Assembly (NCBI GenBank): GCA_004322135.1
Contig: SCSG01000030.1
Span: 1-64,000 of the forward strand
Direction of reading: 5' to 3'
DNA: 64,000 nt
From: Burkholderiaceae bacterium
GTDB taxonomy: Bacteria; Pseudomonadota; Gammaproteobacteria; Burkholderiales; Burkholderiaceae_B
The notes beneath the pieces were generated by a model. That model worked only from the letters and a program-made list of their open reading frames with translations. It searched no databases and was not told where the DNA came from. Made by a program: the position numbers and the translations under genes. Numbering within the stretch: the first letter of the stretch is position 1; each line of letters starts with the position of its first letter. Below are positions 45,978 through 55,397 of the stretch, piece by piece.

Positions 45978-48275
45978 ATGAACATATTTCATAATTTGGG
46001 ATTTCCTCGTATTGGCGCGCAGCGGGAGCTGAAATGGGCGCTTGAAGCTTACTGGGCCGGGCGCAAGTCACGCGACGAACTGGAGGCGGTGGGTCGCGAA
46101 TTGCGCGCACGCCATTGGGCCGTGCAGGCCGAGGCGGGCGCCACCTACGTGCCGGTAGGTGATTTTGCGTGGTACGACCAGATTCTGGAGTGGTCGGCCC
46201 TGATCGGCGCCGTCCCCCCACGCTTTGCGCAACCGTCCGACGGGGCGGTGGATCTGGACACTCTGTTCAGAATGGCACGTGGCCGGGCCCCGTCGGGTGC
46301 GCCCGCGGCCGCCTGCGAAATGACGAAGTGGTTCGACACCAACTATCACTACATTGTCCCTGAACTTGCACTGGGACAGACATATCGCATAGCGCGTGAG
46401 GATTTGTTTGATCAGGTCCGTGAGGCGTCGGCGCTGGGCTACAAGGCGAAGCCCGTCATTCCCGGGCCTCTGACCTGGCTCTGGCAGGGCAAGGGCGATG
46501 CCTTTGCCGGTGGTGCAAGCGACGAGGGCAAGCTGGCGCTGCTGGGTGCTTTGTTGCCGGTGTACGTTGAAGTGCTCAAGCGCATGGCAAAACTCAATGT
46601 CGACTGGGTTCAGATTGACGAACCGATCCTGACCCTGGACTTGCCGCAGGCGTGGAAGGTCGCGTTTGGCCGTGTGTACGAGGCGTTGTCGGGCACGGGC
46701 GTCAAGCTGCTGCTGGCAACGTATTTTGGTGGCTTGAAAAATAATCTTCCCCTGGTTGGCCAGTTGGCGGTGCAGGGTGTGCATGTGGATCTGGTGCGCG
46801 CGCCGGGCCAATTGACGCAAGTCGTGGCCGCTCTGGGCGATGACAAAATCCTGTCAGCCGGTGTGGTCAATGGACGCAATGTATGGCGCACGGACCTGGA
46901 TCAGGCCAGGGCAACATTGCTGCCGGTACGTGAACAGCTAGGCGACAGGCTCTGGTTGGCCCCATCGTGCTCGCTGCTGCATGTACCGGTCGATTTGGCC
47001 AGCGAGAAGGAACTGGACACGGAATTGCTGGGCTGGCTGTCGTTTGCCACGCAGAAACTGGACGAGCTGCGCTGGTTGACCGATTCCCTGAACGGCGCCC
47101 CGAGCGCCGCAACGAAGCAGGCCTTGCAGGCGCAGCGTCAAGCCTTGCAGGCCAGGGCGAAGTCCGCGCGCATTCACAATCCCGCCGTGCAGCAGCGTCT
47201 GCATGAATCGGCAAAAGTGTCGCGAACCCGCGCTCCTTTCCCACAACGTATCGCGCGTCAGCAGAAGGAACTGAAGCTGCCGGCCTATCCGACGACGACC
47301 ATTGGTTCTTTCCCGCAGACAACTGAAATCCGCTCGTTGCGGCACGGCTGGCGGTCGGGTCAGCTGACTGACGCGGCATATGAAAAGGCAATCCGTGAGG
47401 AAATCGAACACGTCGTGCGCTTTCAGGAAAAAATCGGCCTCGACGTTCTGGTGCACGGTGAGCCCGAGCGCAACGACATGGTCGAATACTTCGGCGAATT
47501 GCTGGCCGGATTTGCATTCACCCAGTTTGGCTGGGTGCAGAGCTATGGCTCGCGGTGTGTGAAGCCGCCGCTTATTTTTGGCGACGTTTCCCGCCCGGCG
47601 CCGATGACGGTCGCCTGGTCGGCGTATGCGCAGTCCCTGACTGACAAGCCGGTAAAAGGCATGTTGACTGGCCCAGTCACGTTGCTGCAATGGTCTTTTG
47701 TGCGTGACGATCAACCGCGCGAACTCACTTGCCGCCAGTTGGCCTTGGCGTTGCGCGACGAGGTCAACGACCTGGAAGCAGCGGGTATTGGCGTCATCCA
47801 GATCGATGAGCCGGCCTTTCGTGAAGGCCTGCCATTACGGCGTGACGACTGGCCCGCCTACCTGGACTGGGCAGTGGATTGCTTCCGGCTGTCCACAGCG
47901 GGGGTTGGCGAACAGACTCAGATTCACACGCATATGTGCTATTCGGAATTCAACGACATCATGCCTGCCATTGCCGCGATGGATGCGGACGTGATCACGA
48001 TCGAGACGTCGCGTTCGAACATGGAACTGCTGGATTCCTTTGAAGACTTCAAATATCCGAACGATATCGGCCCTGGCGTCTACGATATTCACTCGCCCAA
48101 CGTGCCGGATATTGCGTGGATGGTCAACCTCATGAAAAAGGCGGGGGCGCGCCTGCCGCATGAACGTTTGTGGGTGAATCCGGATTGCGGCCTGAAGACG
48201 CGGGCCTGGCCCGAAACCGAGGCCGCGCTGGTGGCCATGGTTCAGGCGGCCAGGACCCTGCGCGAAGCGGCCTAG
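45978..48275 (+). CDS. metE: Cobalamin-independent methionine synthase
   Basis: 5-methyltetrahydropteroyltriglutamate-homocysteine methyltransferase, 765 residues, full length. The C-terminal zinc site is intact: His652 and Cys654 ([11 protein letters not shown]), Glu676 ([12 protein letters not shown]) and Cys737 ([10 protein letters not shown]). The N-terminal half keeps [17 protein letters not shown]. It makes the final step of methionine synthesis without B12. Divergent metR and the operators upstream indicate homocysteine-dependent control; a very strong terminator follows. Confidence 0.97.
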   Translation: MNIFHNLGFPRIGAQRELKWALEAYWAGRKSRDELEAVGRELRARHWAVQAEAGATYVPVGDFAWYDQILEWSALIGAVPPRFAQPSDGAVDLDTLFRMARGRAPSGAPAAACEMTKWFDTNYHYIVPELALGQTYRIAREDLFDQVREASALGYKAKPVIPGPLTWLWQGKGDAFAGGASDEGKLALLGALLPVYVEVLKRMAKLNVDWVQIDEPILTLDLPQAWKVAFGRVYEALSGTGVKLLLATYFGGLKNNLPLVGQLAVQGVHVDLVRAPGQLTQVVAALGDDKILSAGVVNGRNVWRTDLDQARATLLPVREQLGDRLWLAPSCSLLHVPVDLASEKELDTELLGWLSFATQKLDELRWLTDSLNGAPSAATKQALQAQRQALQARAKSARIHNPAVQQRLHESAKVSRTRAPFPQRIARQQKELKLPAYPTTTIGSFPQTTEIRSLRHGWRSGQLTDAAYEKAIREEIEHVVRFQEKIGLDVLVHGEPERNDMVEYFGELLAGFAFTQFGWVQSYGSRCVKPPLIFGDVSRPAPMTVAWSAYAQSLTDKPVKGMLTGPVTLLQWSFVRDDQPRELTCRQLALALRDEVNDLEAAGIGVIQIDEPAFREGLPLRRDDWPAYLDWAVDCFRLSTAGVGEQTQIHTHMCYSEFNDIMPAIAAMDADVITIETSRSNMELLDSFEDFKYPNDIGPGVYDIHSPNVPDIAWMVNLMKKAGARLPHERLWVNPDCGLKTRAWPETEAALVAMVQAARTLREAA

Positions 48276-48292
48276 GCTCCGGCGCGGACGAT

Positions 48293-48334
48293 AAGCGCCT
48301 GTACCGGGTTCATTGAGCCCGGTACAGGCGCTTT
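48293..48334 (+). terminator. Strong terminator of metE
   Basis: AAGCGCCTGTACCGGG (48293-48308), loop of 9, CCCGGTACAGGCGCTT (48318-48333): a perfect 16-bp stem followed by TTG. Confidence 0.88.
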
Positions 48335-48423
48335 GTCGTGTCTTGCGTGCGACGGGTGTAGCGCGTCCGGCAGTGTGTCTGCGTTATACTTGTAGGGTTT
48401 TATAGCTTATTTTCACGTTTCGC

Positions 48424-48996
48424 ATGCCATTGCCTTTACCCGACGTTGCCCGTAAACCCATGCACACACGCACCGTACGTGTCGAGGCGTTTATGCGGGA
48501 CGATGGGCTGTGGGATCTTGATGCTGAACTTCTGGACGTCAAGGCATACGACTTCACCAAGCATGGTGGTGCCATACACGCGGCGGGAACACCGGTGCAT
48601 CGCATGTATCTGCGCATCACGATCGATGACGACTACACAATCAAGGCAGCGGTGGCAGCGTACGATGCGGCACCGTACGACCAGTATTGTTTCGCCATAG
48701 CGCCCGATTATGGCGATCTGGTGGGTATGAACCTGCTGCGTGGTTTTCGCGACGCGGTCAAAAAACGCTTTGGCCGCACGGCGGGCTGCACTCACATGAC
48801 CGAGCTGTCGCATTTGTTTCCTACCACAGCTATTCAGGCGCGTGCAGGCAGGCCGCACAAGCCGCGCGATCCCGGGCTCCCCGAGAAGCGGCCATTCCAG
48901 ATCGAGGGATGCCATGCGCTGCGGGCAGATGGTGAGGCGGTGAAAGAGTTTTATCCCAAGTGGTACACCGGCCCTGGCGTCAAGGCCCGGCAGTAA
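48424..48996 (+). CDS. DUF2889 domain protein
   Basis: 190 residues; the pattern RTVRVEAFMRDDGLWDLDAELLD...HRMYLRITIDDDYTIKAAVAAYDAAPYDQ...GCTHMTEL is diagnostic of DUF2889. Function unknown, soluble. Met13 (48460) is an alternative start. In Bordetella-like genomes this gene separates recX from sucC, as here once metR-metE is discounted. Confidence 0.85.
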   Translation: MPLPLPDVARKPMHTRTVRVEAFMRDDGLWDLDAELLDVKAYDFTKHGGAIHAAGTPVHRMYLRITIDDDYTIKAAVAAYDAAPYDQYCFAIAPDYGDLVGMNLLRGFRDAVKKRFGRTAGCTHMTELSHLFPTTAIQARAGRPHKPRDPGLPEKRPFQIEGCHALRADGEAVKEFYPKWYTGPGVKARQ

Positions 48997-49069
48997 TGCG
49001 CACTCGTCATCAATACGGCCACCAGCAAGGCAAGGTTTCTATTATCTCTTACGTTCTGACAGGTAACAA

Positions 49070-50230
49070 ATGAAAATTCATGAGTATCAAGGCAAAGAAC
49101 TGCTAAAGAAATTTGGCGTTACAGTGCCTCGCGGGTTTCCTGCTTTTTCCGTTGACGAGGCTGTCGCCGCGGCAAAGAAATTGGGCGGCCCAGTGTGGGT
49201 GGTCAAGGCGCAGATTCACGCGGGTGGTCGCGGTAAGGGCGGTGGGGTCAAGCTGGCCCGTTCGCTTGATGAGGTCCGCCAATTGTCGTCCGAAATCCTG
49301 GGCATGCAACTGATTACGCACCAGACCGGGCCGGAAGGCCAGAAAGTGCGCCGTCTGCTTATTGAAGACGGCGCCGACATCAAAAAAGAATATTACGTCG
49401 GTATCGTGACCGATCGCGGCAGCCAGCGCGTCTGCGTCATGGCGTCAAGCGAAGGCGGCATGGAGATCGAGGAAGTCGCCGAGAAGTCTCCAGAGAAAAT
49501 TCTCAAGGCGTTTGTTGACCCCGAAGTCGGCCTGTCCGAAGCGGAAGCGACCAAGCTGGCACGCGGTATTGGCGTACCGGACGGTTCGGTTGCCAAGGCG
49601 GCCTCCGAACTTCAGAAACTGTACAAGGTTTACTGGGAAACTGATGCGTCGCTGGCTGAAATCAATCCGTTGGTCCTGACCGGGTCAGGCGACATCATCG
49701 CACTGGATGCCAAATTCAATTTTGATTCCAACGCCATGTTCCGCCATCCCGAGATCGTGGCGTACCGCGACCTCGACGAGGAAGATCCTGCCGAGATCGA
49801 AGCCAGCAAGTACGAGCTTGCCTATATCCAGCTTGAAGGGAATATTGGCTGCCTGGTCAATGGGGCCGGCCTTGCCATGGCCACCATGGACACGATCAAG
49901 CTGTTTGGCGGCCAGCCGGCAAACTTCCTGGATGTGGGCGGTGGTGCGACGGCCGAAAAGGTTACCGAAGCATTCAAGATCATGCTCCGGAACAAAGGTG
50001 TGCGTGCCATTCTGGTCAATATCTTCGGCGGCATCATGCGTTGCGACATTATTGCGGAAGGCGTCATTGCCGCATGCAAGGCTGTCAATTTGAGCGTGCC
50101 GCTGGTTGTGCGCATGAAGGGGACCAACGAAGGCCTGGGCAAGAAATTGCTGGCCGATTCGGGGCTGCCCATTATTAGTGCTGACACCATGGCCGAGGCT
50201 GCGACAAAAGTCGTGGCGGCTGCGAAATAA
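49070..50230 (+). CDS. sucC: Succinyl-CoA synthetase beta subunit
   Basis: 386 residues. ATP-grasp domain ([40 protein letters not shown]) and the C-terminal ligase domain ([38 protein letters not shown]). Interconverts succinyl-CoA and succinate with ATP formation in the TCA cycle. sucD follows after 22 bases, so they form one operon. Confidence 0.98.
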   Translation: MKIHEYQGKELLKKFGVTVPRGFPAFSVDEAVAAAKKLGGPVWVVKAQIHAGGRGKGGGVKLARSLDEVRQLSSEILGMQLITHQTGPEGQKVRRLLIEDGADIKKEYYVGIVTDRGSQRVCVMASSEGGMEIEEVAEKSPEKILKAFVDPEVGLSEAEATKLARGIGVPDGSVAKAASELQKLYKVYWETDASLAEINPLVLTGSGDIIALDAKFNFDSNAMFRHPEIVAYRDLDEEDPAEIEASKYELAYIQLEGNIGCLVNGAGLAMATMDTIKLFGGQPANFLDVGGGATAEKVTEAFKIMLRNKGVRAILVNIFGGIMRCDIIAEGVIAACKAVNLSVPLVVRMKGTNEGLGKKLLADSGLPIISADTMAEAATKVVAAAK

Positions 50231-50252
50231 GAATATTGCCGAGGATTTGTAA

Positions 50253-51134
50253 ATGTCGATTCTGATCAACAAAGACACCAAAGTCATTACTCAAGGGATA
50301 ACCGGCAAGACTGGCCGGTTTCATACCCACATGTGCCGCGAGTACGCCAACGGCAAAGAGGCCTTCGTTGCGGGCGTACACCCCAAGAAGGCGGGCGAAA
50401 ATTTCGAAGGCGTGCCCATTTTCGGTACCGTCAAGGAAGCCAAGGCCAAAACTGGCGCGACCGTATCCGTGATTTATGTTCCACCTCCCAGTGCGGCGGC
50501 GGCCATCTGGGAAGCCGTTGACGCCGACCTGGATCTGGTTATCTGCATCACCGAAGGCATTCCCGTGCGCGATATGCTGGAATTGCGCAATCGCATGCGC
50601 GACGCCAACAAGAAGACCCTGCTTCTTGGCCCCAACTGCCCTGGCGTGATTACGCCTGACGAGCTCAAGATTGGCATCATGCCGGGTCATATTTCCCGCA
50701 AGGGTCGCGTTGGCGTAGTCAGCCGTTCCGGCACGCTTACCTACGAGGCGGTTGCCCAGCTTACCGAGCTCGGCCTGGGGCAGTCCAGTGCAGTTGGCAC
50801 CGGCGGCGACCCCATCAATGGCCTGAAGCACATCGATGTGCTCAAGCTGTTCAACGATGATCCCGACACCGACGCGGTGGTGATGATTGGTGAAATTGGC
50901 GGCCCCGACGAGGTGAATGCGGCGCGGTGGGCCAAAGACAACATGAAAAAGCCCATTATTGGTTTCATCGCGGGGGTTACAGCCCCGGCCGGCAAGCGCA
51001 TGGGTCACGCCGGTGCGCTTATTTCGGGCGGCGCTGATACGGCCGATGCCAAGCTGGCCGTCATGGAAGAGTGCGGCATCCGCACGACCCGTGATCCTTC
51101 CGAGATGGGCAAGTTGCTTAAGTCCGTCCTGTAA
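50253..51134 (+). CDS. sucD: Succinyl-CoA synthetase alpha subunit
   Basis: 293 residues. CoA-binding Rossmann domain at the N-terminus (ITQGITGKTGRFHT, VGVVSRSGTLTYEAV) and the phosphorylated histidine His252 in RMGHAGALISGG. Forms the heterotetramer with SucC. Full length and intact. A long hairpin with T-run lies directly downstream. Confidence 0.98.
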   Translation: MSILINKDTKVITQGITGKTGRFHTHMCREYANGKEAFVAGVHPKKAGENFEGVPIFGTVKEAKAKTGATVSVIYVPPPSAAAAIWEAVDADLDLVICITEGIPVRDMLELRNRMRDANKKTLLLGPNCPGVITPDELKIGIMPGHISRKGRVGVVSRSGTLTYEAVAQLTELGLGQSSAVGTGGDPINGLKHIDVLKLFNDDPDTDAVVMIGEIGGPDEVNAARWAKDNMKKPIIGFIAGVTAPAGKRMGHAGALISGGADTADAKLAVMEECGIRTTRDPSEMGKLLKSVL

Positions 51135-51155
51135 GTCGTTCGAAGAACAGAAGAA

Positions 51156-51237
51156 GACCCGGTTGATGGACCGGTACCTGCGGGTTGGAACAATGTCCAA
51201 CTCTGCGGCGTACGGTCCATTGGCCGGATCTTTTTTT
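51156..51237 (+). terminator. Extended branched hairpin and T-run after sucD
   Basis: GACCCGGTTGATGGACCG near 51156-51173 pairs with CGGTCCATTGGCCGGATC (51213-51230) allowing G-U pairs; an inner hairpin GTTGGA/TCCAAC sits within; TTTTTTT (51231-51237) follows. The rest of the 310-base gap to terC shows no gene. Confidence 0.75.
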
Positions 51238-51444
51238 GCCCGGCTTTTTGGGATCGGTCCGACGGATTCACTATAATGATCAAGCACCTGCACTGCGGCC
51301 AGCGCGCGGGTCTGGTCGTTTGAAAGCTGTGGTCAAAGCTTCTGCCTGCGTGCGGCCTGGTGTTCGGCGGCGCAGGGTGGAAGAAAGCCATACGGGCGCG
51401 GGGTCCCGGCCTTTTCAGGTAATAAAAACATCATGAGAACATAG

Positions 51445-52170
51445 ATGCTTGAGTTTATTGAAGTCCTTCATTGGGGTGCGCTGTTTCAGATTGTCTTGAT
51501 CGATATACTTCTGGGGGGCGATAACGCGGTGGTCATTGCCCTGGCGTGCCGCAAACTCGAGCACAAGCGGCGCATTCAGGGGATAGTGTGGGGAACGGCT
51601 GGAGCCATCGTCCTGCGTGTTCTGCTCATTGCCTTTGCGCTGGCTTTACTGGGCGTTCCTTATCTGAAAATTGCCGGAAGCCTGTTGCTGCTCTGGATCG
51701 GCGTCAAGCTTCTTTTGCCCGATAGTCATCATCATGGGGACGTCAAAAGCGCGGGTTCGGTTTGGGCTGCCGTCCGAACCATTCTCATCGCCGATCTGGT
51801 CATGAGTCTGGACAACGTGATTGCCATTGCGGCAGCGGCCCAGAATGCCATTGCTGACCATCAACTGTGGTATGTGGTGTTCGGCTTGCTGCTGAGTGTC
51901 CCCATCATCGTCTGGGGCAGTACGCTGGTGCTCAAACTGATCGACCGTTACCCGGTTGTGGTCACGTTCGGCGCGGCATTGCTGGGCTGGATAGCCGGTG
52001 GCATGTTTGTCACTGACGTTGCGGTCACGAACTGGGTGGGCGAATTGCCGCAGGTAGCGCGTATCGCAGCTGAAATCGTCGGCGCCATTGTAGTCGTGGC
52101 GCTAGGAAAGTGGTTTGCCGCGCGCAAAAGTAAGGTTGCCAATAAAGGGGTCACTCATGAGTCTGTTTAA
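51445..52170 (+). CDS. TerC-family membrane protein (probable manganese exporter)
   Basis: 241 residues, about seven transmembrane helices. The two TerC signatures with acidic intramembrane residues are present: DILLGGDNAVVIALACRKL in helix 1 and DLVMSLDNVIAIAAAAQ in the middle. TerC/Alx-like members (YjbE subgroup) export Mn2+ and metallate secreted enzymes. A ribosome site is not obvious before 51445. The 3' end overlaps a 42-codon open frame. Confidence 0.88.
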   Translation: MLEFIEVLHWGALFQIVLIDILLGGDNAVVIALACRKLEHKRRIQGIVWGTAGAIVLRVLLIAFALALLGVPYLKIAGSLLLLWIGVKLLLPDSHHHGDVKSAGSVWAAVRTILIADLVMSLDNVIAIAAAAQNAIADHQLWYVVFGLLLSVPIIVWGSTLVLKLIDRYPVVVTFGAALLGWIAGGMFVTDVAVTNWVGELPQVARIAAEIVGAIVVVALGKWFAARKSKVANKGVTHESV

Positions 52171-52285
52171 ATCTTCGGGCAACAAAAATCAGGCGGAATC
52201 GGGCCTGACATTGCTCAAGGGACTGTTCATACTCGCTGTTATAGGTATCGTGGCGGCCATCGTCATCAATCACTTCATTGGATAA
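52157..52285 (+). CDS. Small membrane protein overlapping terC
   Basis: 42 codons: a polar start ([16 protein letters not shown]) and one transmembrane helix ([16 protein letters not shown]), ending NHFIG. ATG 52157 has AAAGGGG six bases upstream within terC, overlaps the terC end by 14 bases and stops 5 bases before the hemC ATG, so it is fitted between the two genes. Too short for family assignment. Confidence 0.6.
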   Translation: MSLFKSSGNKNQAESGLTLLKGLFILAVIGIVAAIVINHFIG

Positions 52286-52289
52286 AATC

Positions 52290-53240
52290 ATGCCTGACAT
52301 TCCGGCCAAGTTAATCATTGCCACGCGAGCCAGCAGGCTTGCGCTGTGGCAGGCCGAGCATGTACAACGTCTTCTACAAAAGCTTTATCCGGCGTGCGCC
52401 GTCAGTCTGCTGAAAATGACGACGCGTGGCGATCAGATTCTGGACCGGACCTTGTCCAAGATCGGTGGCAAGGGGCTCTTCATCAAAGAGCTTGAGGTTG
52501 CCCTGCTGGATGGCCGGGCCGACCTGGCCGTTCACTCGCTTAAAGACGTGCCGGTCGAATTAAGTGATCCGTTCTCGCTCGCTGCCATCCTCGAACGCGA
52601 GGATCACCGCGACGCGTTCATTTCCAACGAATTCAATTCCCTGGGCGAACTGCCTGCCGGTGCCGTTGTGGGTACGTCCAGCCTGCGTCGCGAGGCGCAG
52701 ATTCGCGCCCGGTACCCGCAATTGCGCATCGAACCGCTGCGCGGCAACCTGGACACGCGGCTGGCCAAACTCGATCGAGGCCAGTACGCCGCCATTATTC
52801 TGGCTGCCGCGGGCCTGAAGCGTCTGGGGCTGGCTACGCGCATCCGAAGTTATCTCGACATTGAACAAAGCCTGCCGGCGGCTGGCCAGGGAGCTTTGGG
52901 CATTGAAGTCCTGCTTGCGCGCGACGATATGCACGGCTTGCTGGCGCCCCTGGCTAGCGCCGATTCGACAGCCTGCGCGCTGGCCGAGCGCAGTGTGTCC
53001 AGGGTCCTCGGTGGGTCGTGTCAGGTGCCGCTTGCGGCCTATGCCGCAGTCAGTGGCGTGTCCATGTCGCTGCAGGCCTTGGTTGCCGATCCCGATGGGT
53101 CCCGAGTAGTTCGCGCTCAAGCCTCCGGCCCTGTTGGGTCCGCCGTGGCGTTGGGCGAAGCCGTGGCCAGAGAGTTACTCGAAAAAGGGGCCAACACGAT
53201 TCTGGCCAAACTTGCCGCCGCGAACGTGTCGGCTTCCTGA
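52290..53240 (+). CDS. hemC: Porphobilinogen deaminase
   Basis: 316 residues. Polymerises four porphobilinogens into hydroxymethylbilane. Substrate-binding arginines and the [26 protein letters not shown] and [11 protein letters not shown] motifs are present, and the dipyrromethane cofactor cysteine is Cys244 ([12 protein letters not shown]). The ATG at 52290 is the conserved start rather than the upstream TTG. hemD follows 8 bases later. Confidence 0.96.
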   Translation: MPDIPAKLIIATRASRLALWQAEHVQRLLQKLYPACAVSLLKMTTRGDQILDRTLSKIGGKGLFIKELEVALLDGRADLAVHSLKDVPVELSDPFSLAAILEREDHRDAFISNEFNSLGELPAGAVVGTSSLRREAQIRARYPQLRIEPLRGNLDTRLAKLDRGQYAAIILAAAGLKRLGLATRIRSYLDIEQSLPAAGQGALGIEVLLARDDMHGLLAPLASADSTACALAERSVSRVLGGSCQVPLAAYAAVSGVSMSLQALVADPDGSRVVRAQASGPVGSAVALGEAVARELLEKGANTILAKLAAANVSAS

Positions 53241-53248
53241 AGGTAGTG

Positions 53249-54070
53249 ATGTCCGACGCGGCGACGAGTCCACTGGTTGTGCTGACCCGGCCCGAAGGCC
53301 GCAACGAGGGGTTGGCGGCGCGTTTGCGCGACAGTGGCTTTTTGGCGCTGGAGATGCCTGCGCTTGAAATATTTCCGCTGCCCATTGACCTGGCGCAGTG
53401 CCCTTTGCCGCGGGCGTGCGACCTGATCATATTTGTCAGCGCAAACGCTGCACGCCTTTATCTTCAGCACCTTGCACTGCACAGTGACGGCCGCGTGTCG
53501 TGGCCCGCGACCACGCTGGCTGCAACCGTCGGAGAAGCCAGTGCCAGGCCTTTGCGCGAAGCGGGCTTTATTCCCGATTCGTGTATCGTGCATCCACCGC
53601 GAGAAACTTCTCAGGATTCCGAGGCGTTGTTGCGTGTACTGCAGGCCACAGGCCGGACATTCAGGCATGTCCTTGTCGTTTGCGGTGAAAGCGGACGGAC
53701 ATGGCTGGGTGATCGGTTGCAGGAACAGGGGGCGATCGTGCGCCGTTGTCCGGTCTATGGCCGTCGCGCGGCCGGCTGGACGGCGAATCAGCGCGAAGGC
53801 TTGGCAGTCGGGTTGCGGTCTCAACGGGTGCTTGTTGGCCTGTTTACCAGTTCCGAGGGCGTGGAAGCGTTTCATCGGAACCTGTTGGCCGCCGCGTTGC
53901 AGATTTTTTGGCGTCGTGCACGTTTTGTCGCAATTCACGAGCGCGTGGCGAACCGTCTGCGGCTTTTTGCCGAAGTGGATTCGGAGCCGGATTTCTCTTC
54001 AAGGGTAAAAATATGCCTACCTGCGGAAGATGCCATTTTTGAGACGGTGAGGCGGCTTGCCTCCCAATAA
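53249..54070 (+). CDS. hemD: Uroporphyrinogen-III synthase
   Basis: 273 residues from ATG 53249 (MSDAATSPLVVLTRPEGRN) with AAGG just upstream. The family is poorly conserved; the two-domain pattern TRPEGRNEGLAARLRDSGF...DLIIFVSANAARL...VLVVCGESGRTWLGDRLQEQGA...FTSSEGVEAF supports it. Closes hydroxymethylbilane into uroporphyrinogen III. Position between hemC and hemX is the standard operon order. The longer open frame from 53018 overlaps hemC and is rejected. Confidence 0.9.
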   Translation: MSDAATSPLVVLTRPEGRNEGLAARLRDSGFLALEMPALEIFPLPIDLAQCPLPRACDLIIFVSANAARLYLQHLALHSDGRVSWPATTLAATVGEASARPLREAGFIPDSCIVHPPRETSQDSEALLRVLQATGRTFRHVLVVCGESGRTWLGDRLQEQGAIVRRCPVYGRRAAGWTANQREGLAVGLRSQRVLVGLFTSSEGVEAFHRNLLAAALQIFWRRARFVAIHERVANRLRLFAEVDSEPDFSSRVKICLPAEDAIFETVRRLASQ

Positions 54071-54097
54071 GCGCACACCAAGGATTACAATCTCGCC

Positions 54098-55393
54098 ATG
54101 ACTGAACCTAAAACCGAGATCCAGTCGGCCGACAATAAGGCCGCTGCTGCGAACAAAGTGGCCTCAGGCGCTGCCAGGCCCGCGCATCCGGCTCCGGCCA
54201 ACCGGGCGCGGCGCCGCCCGGCTCTGGTTATTGCCTTCATCGTGGTGCTGCTTATAGCCATTGCGCTGGGCGCGGGACTCTGGTATCAGCAAAAGTTGTT
54301 TGTCCAGGCCCGCACGCAATTCAACACTCAGGTACAAAACAGCCTGGCATCGGCTCAGCAGGCGGCAAGCAGCGCCCAGCGGGCATTGGCGCTGGTGCAC
54401 GAGCAGAAATCCCGAATCGATACGTTGCAGTCGTCGCTGGACGATACACACGATCAGGTAGCGGGCCTTGACCAGGCTTTCCAATTGCTTACCGACAAGG
54501 ACTCCGACCTGCTCCTGATCAACGATGTTGACCATCTTGTGCAGATTGCGCACCAACAATTGGCGCTGGGCGGTAATGCCAGCAATGCTATTGTTGCGCT
54601 TGAAGCTGCGCAGGCGCAGCTCGCTCGAGCAAATCGGCCCAGTCTGGCCTCGTTGCAACAGGCCATCAACGGCGACCTGGATCGTTTGCGTGCGGTGCCA
54701 GTTGTCGACGTGGCCCAGTTGTCGACTCGCCTGGATAAACTAGGCGAGCTCGTCAGTACCGCGCCACTGTTGGTTCCGGATGACGCTGCGCCCGGCGTGG
54801 ATACGTCCGCGCGCAATGCGACAGGGCAGCAGGAACCGGCGGTTGTTTCGTCGTCCTCCGACGGCGCTTTTTCCTGGAATTTGGACGCCGTGACCCAATG
54901 GGCCAAGCAGGGGTGGGCGACGGTGCGCCACGAGATGGCCAGTCTCATCAGCGTACGCCGCGTTCAGGACTCTTCCGCCCTGCTGATGTCGCAGGACCAG
55001 GCTGCGCAATTGCGAGAAAACCTTCGCTTGCGCGTTTTGACAGCGCAGTTGGCGCTCATGATGCATCAGCCTACTGTGTGGGATTCAGAAATGAAGACCC
55101 TGATTCAGGTATTGAACACGCATTACGACACCACCGCGGCACCGACTCGCGAGGCGCAAAAGCTTGCCGGCCAGCTTGCTGCTACAGCCATCGTCGTCAA
55201 GCTGCCAACGGTGAGCAACAGCGTGCAGGCTCTCGACGCGCTGCGCGAAGCCAGCGAGAAGGCGCAGCAGCCGCAGGCGTTGACACAGGAAAATTCCGCT
55301 AAGCAGGCTGTGCCCGAGGCGGCTTCCCATCAGCCAAGTGACGCTGCGCCGGCGCAGCCAGGCAACGGTCAGCCTGACTTGCAGCAGGAATAA
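54098..55393 (+). CDS. hemX: HemX-like membrane protein
   Basis: 431 residues: Ala/Lys/Pro-rich cytoplasmic start, one transmembrane helix (ALVIAFIVVLLIAIALGAGLW), a long coiled coil (about 85-150) and an HemX domain with LLINDVDHLVQIAHQQLALGG, then an Ala/Gln-rich tail. Often annotated as a uroporphyrinogen-III methyltransferase but it lacks the SAM-binding domain, so that activity is doubtful. Encoded between hemD and hemY. Confidence 0.88.
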   Translation: MTEPKTEIQSADNKAAAANKVASGAARPAHPAPANRARRRPALVIAFIVVLLIAIALGAGLWYQQKLFVQARTQFNTQVQNSLASAQQAASSAQRALALVHEQKSRIDTLQSSLDDTHDQVAGLDQAFQLLTDKDSDLLLINDVDHLVQIAHQQLALGGNASNAIVALEAAQAQLARANRPSLASLQQAINGDLDRLRAVPVVDVAQLSTRLDKLGELVSTAPLLVPDDAAPGVDTSARNATGQQEPAVVSSSSDGAFSWNLDAVTQWAKQGWATVRHEMASLISVRRVQDSSALLMSQDQAAQLRENLRLRVLTAQLALMMHQPTVWDSEMKTLIQVLNTHYDTTAAPTREAQKLAGQLAATAIVVKLPTVSNSVQALDALREASEKAQQPQALTQENSAKQAVPEAASHQPSDAAPAQPGNGQPDLQQE

Positions 55394-55397
55394 AGCC

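Noticed and set aside
51238-51444. Manganese (yybP-ykoY) riboswitch upstream of the terC-family gene
   Set aside because: I looked for the conserved purine-rich and CGUC-like segments of that element and did not find them.
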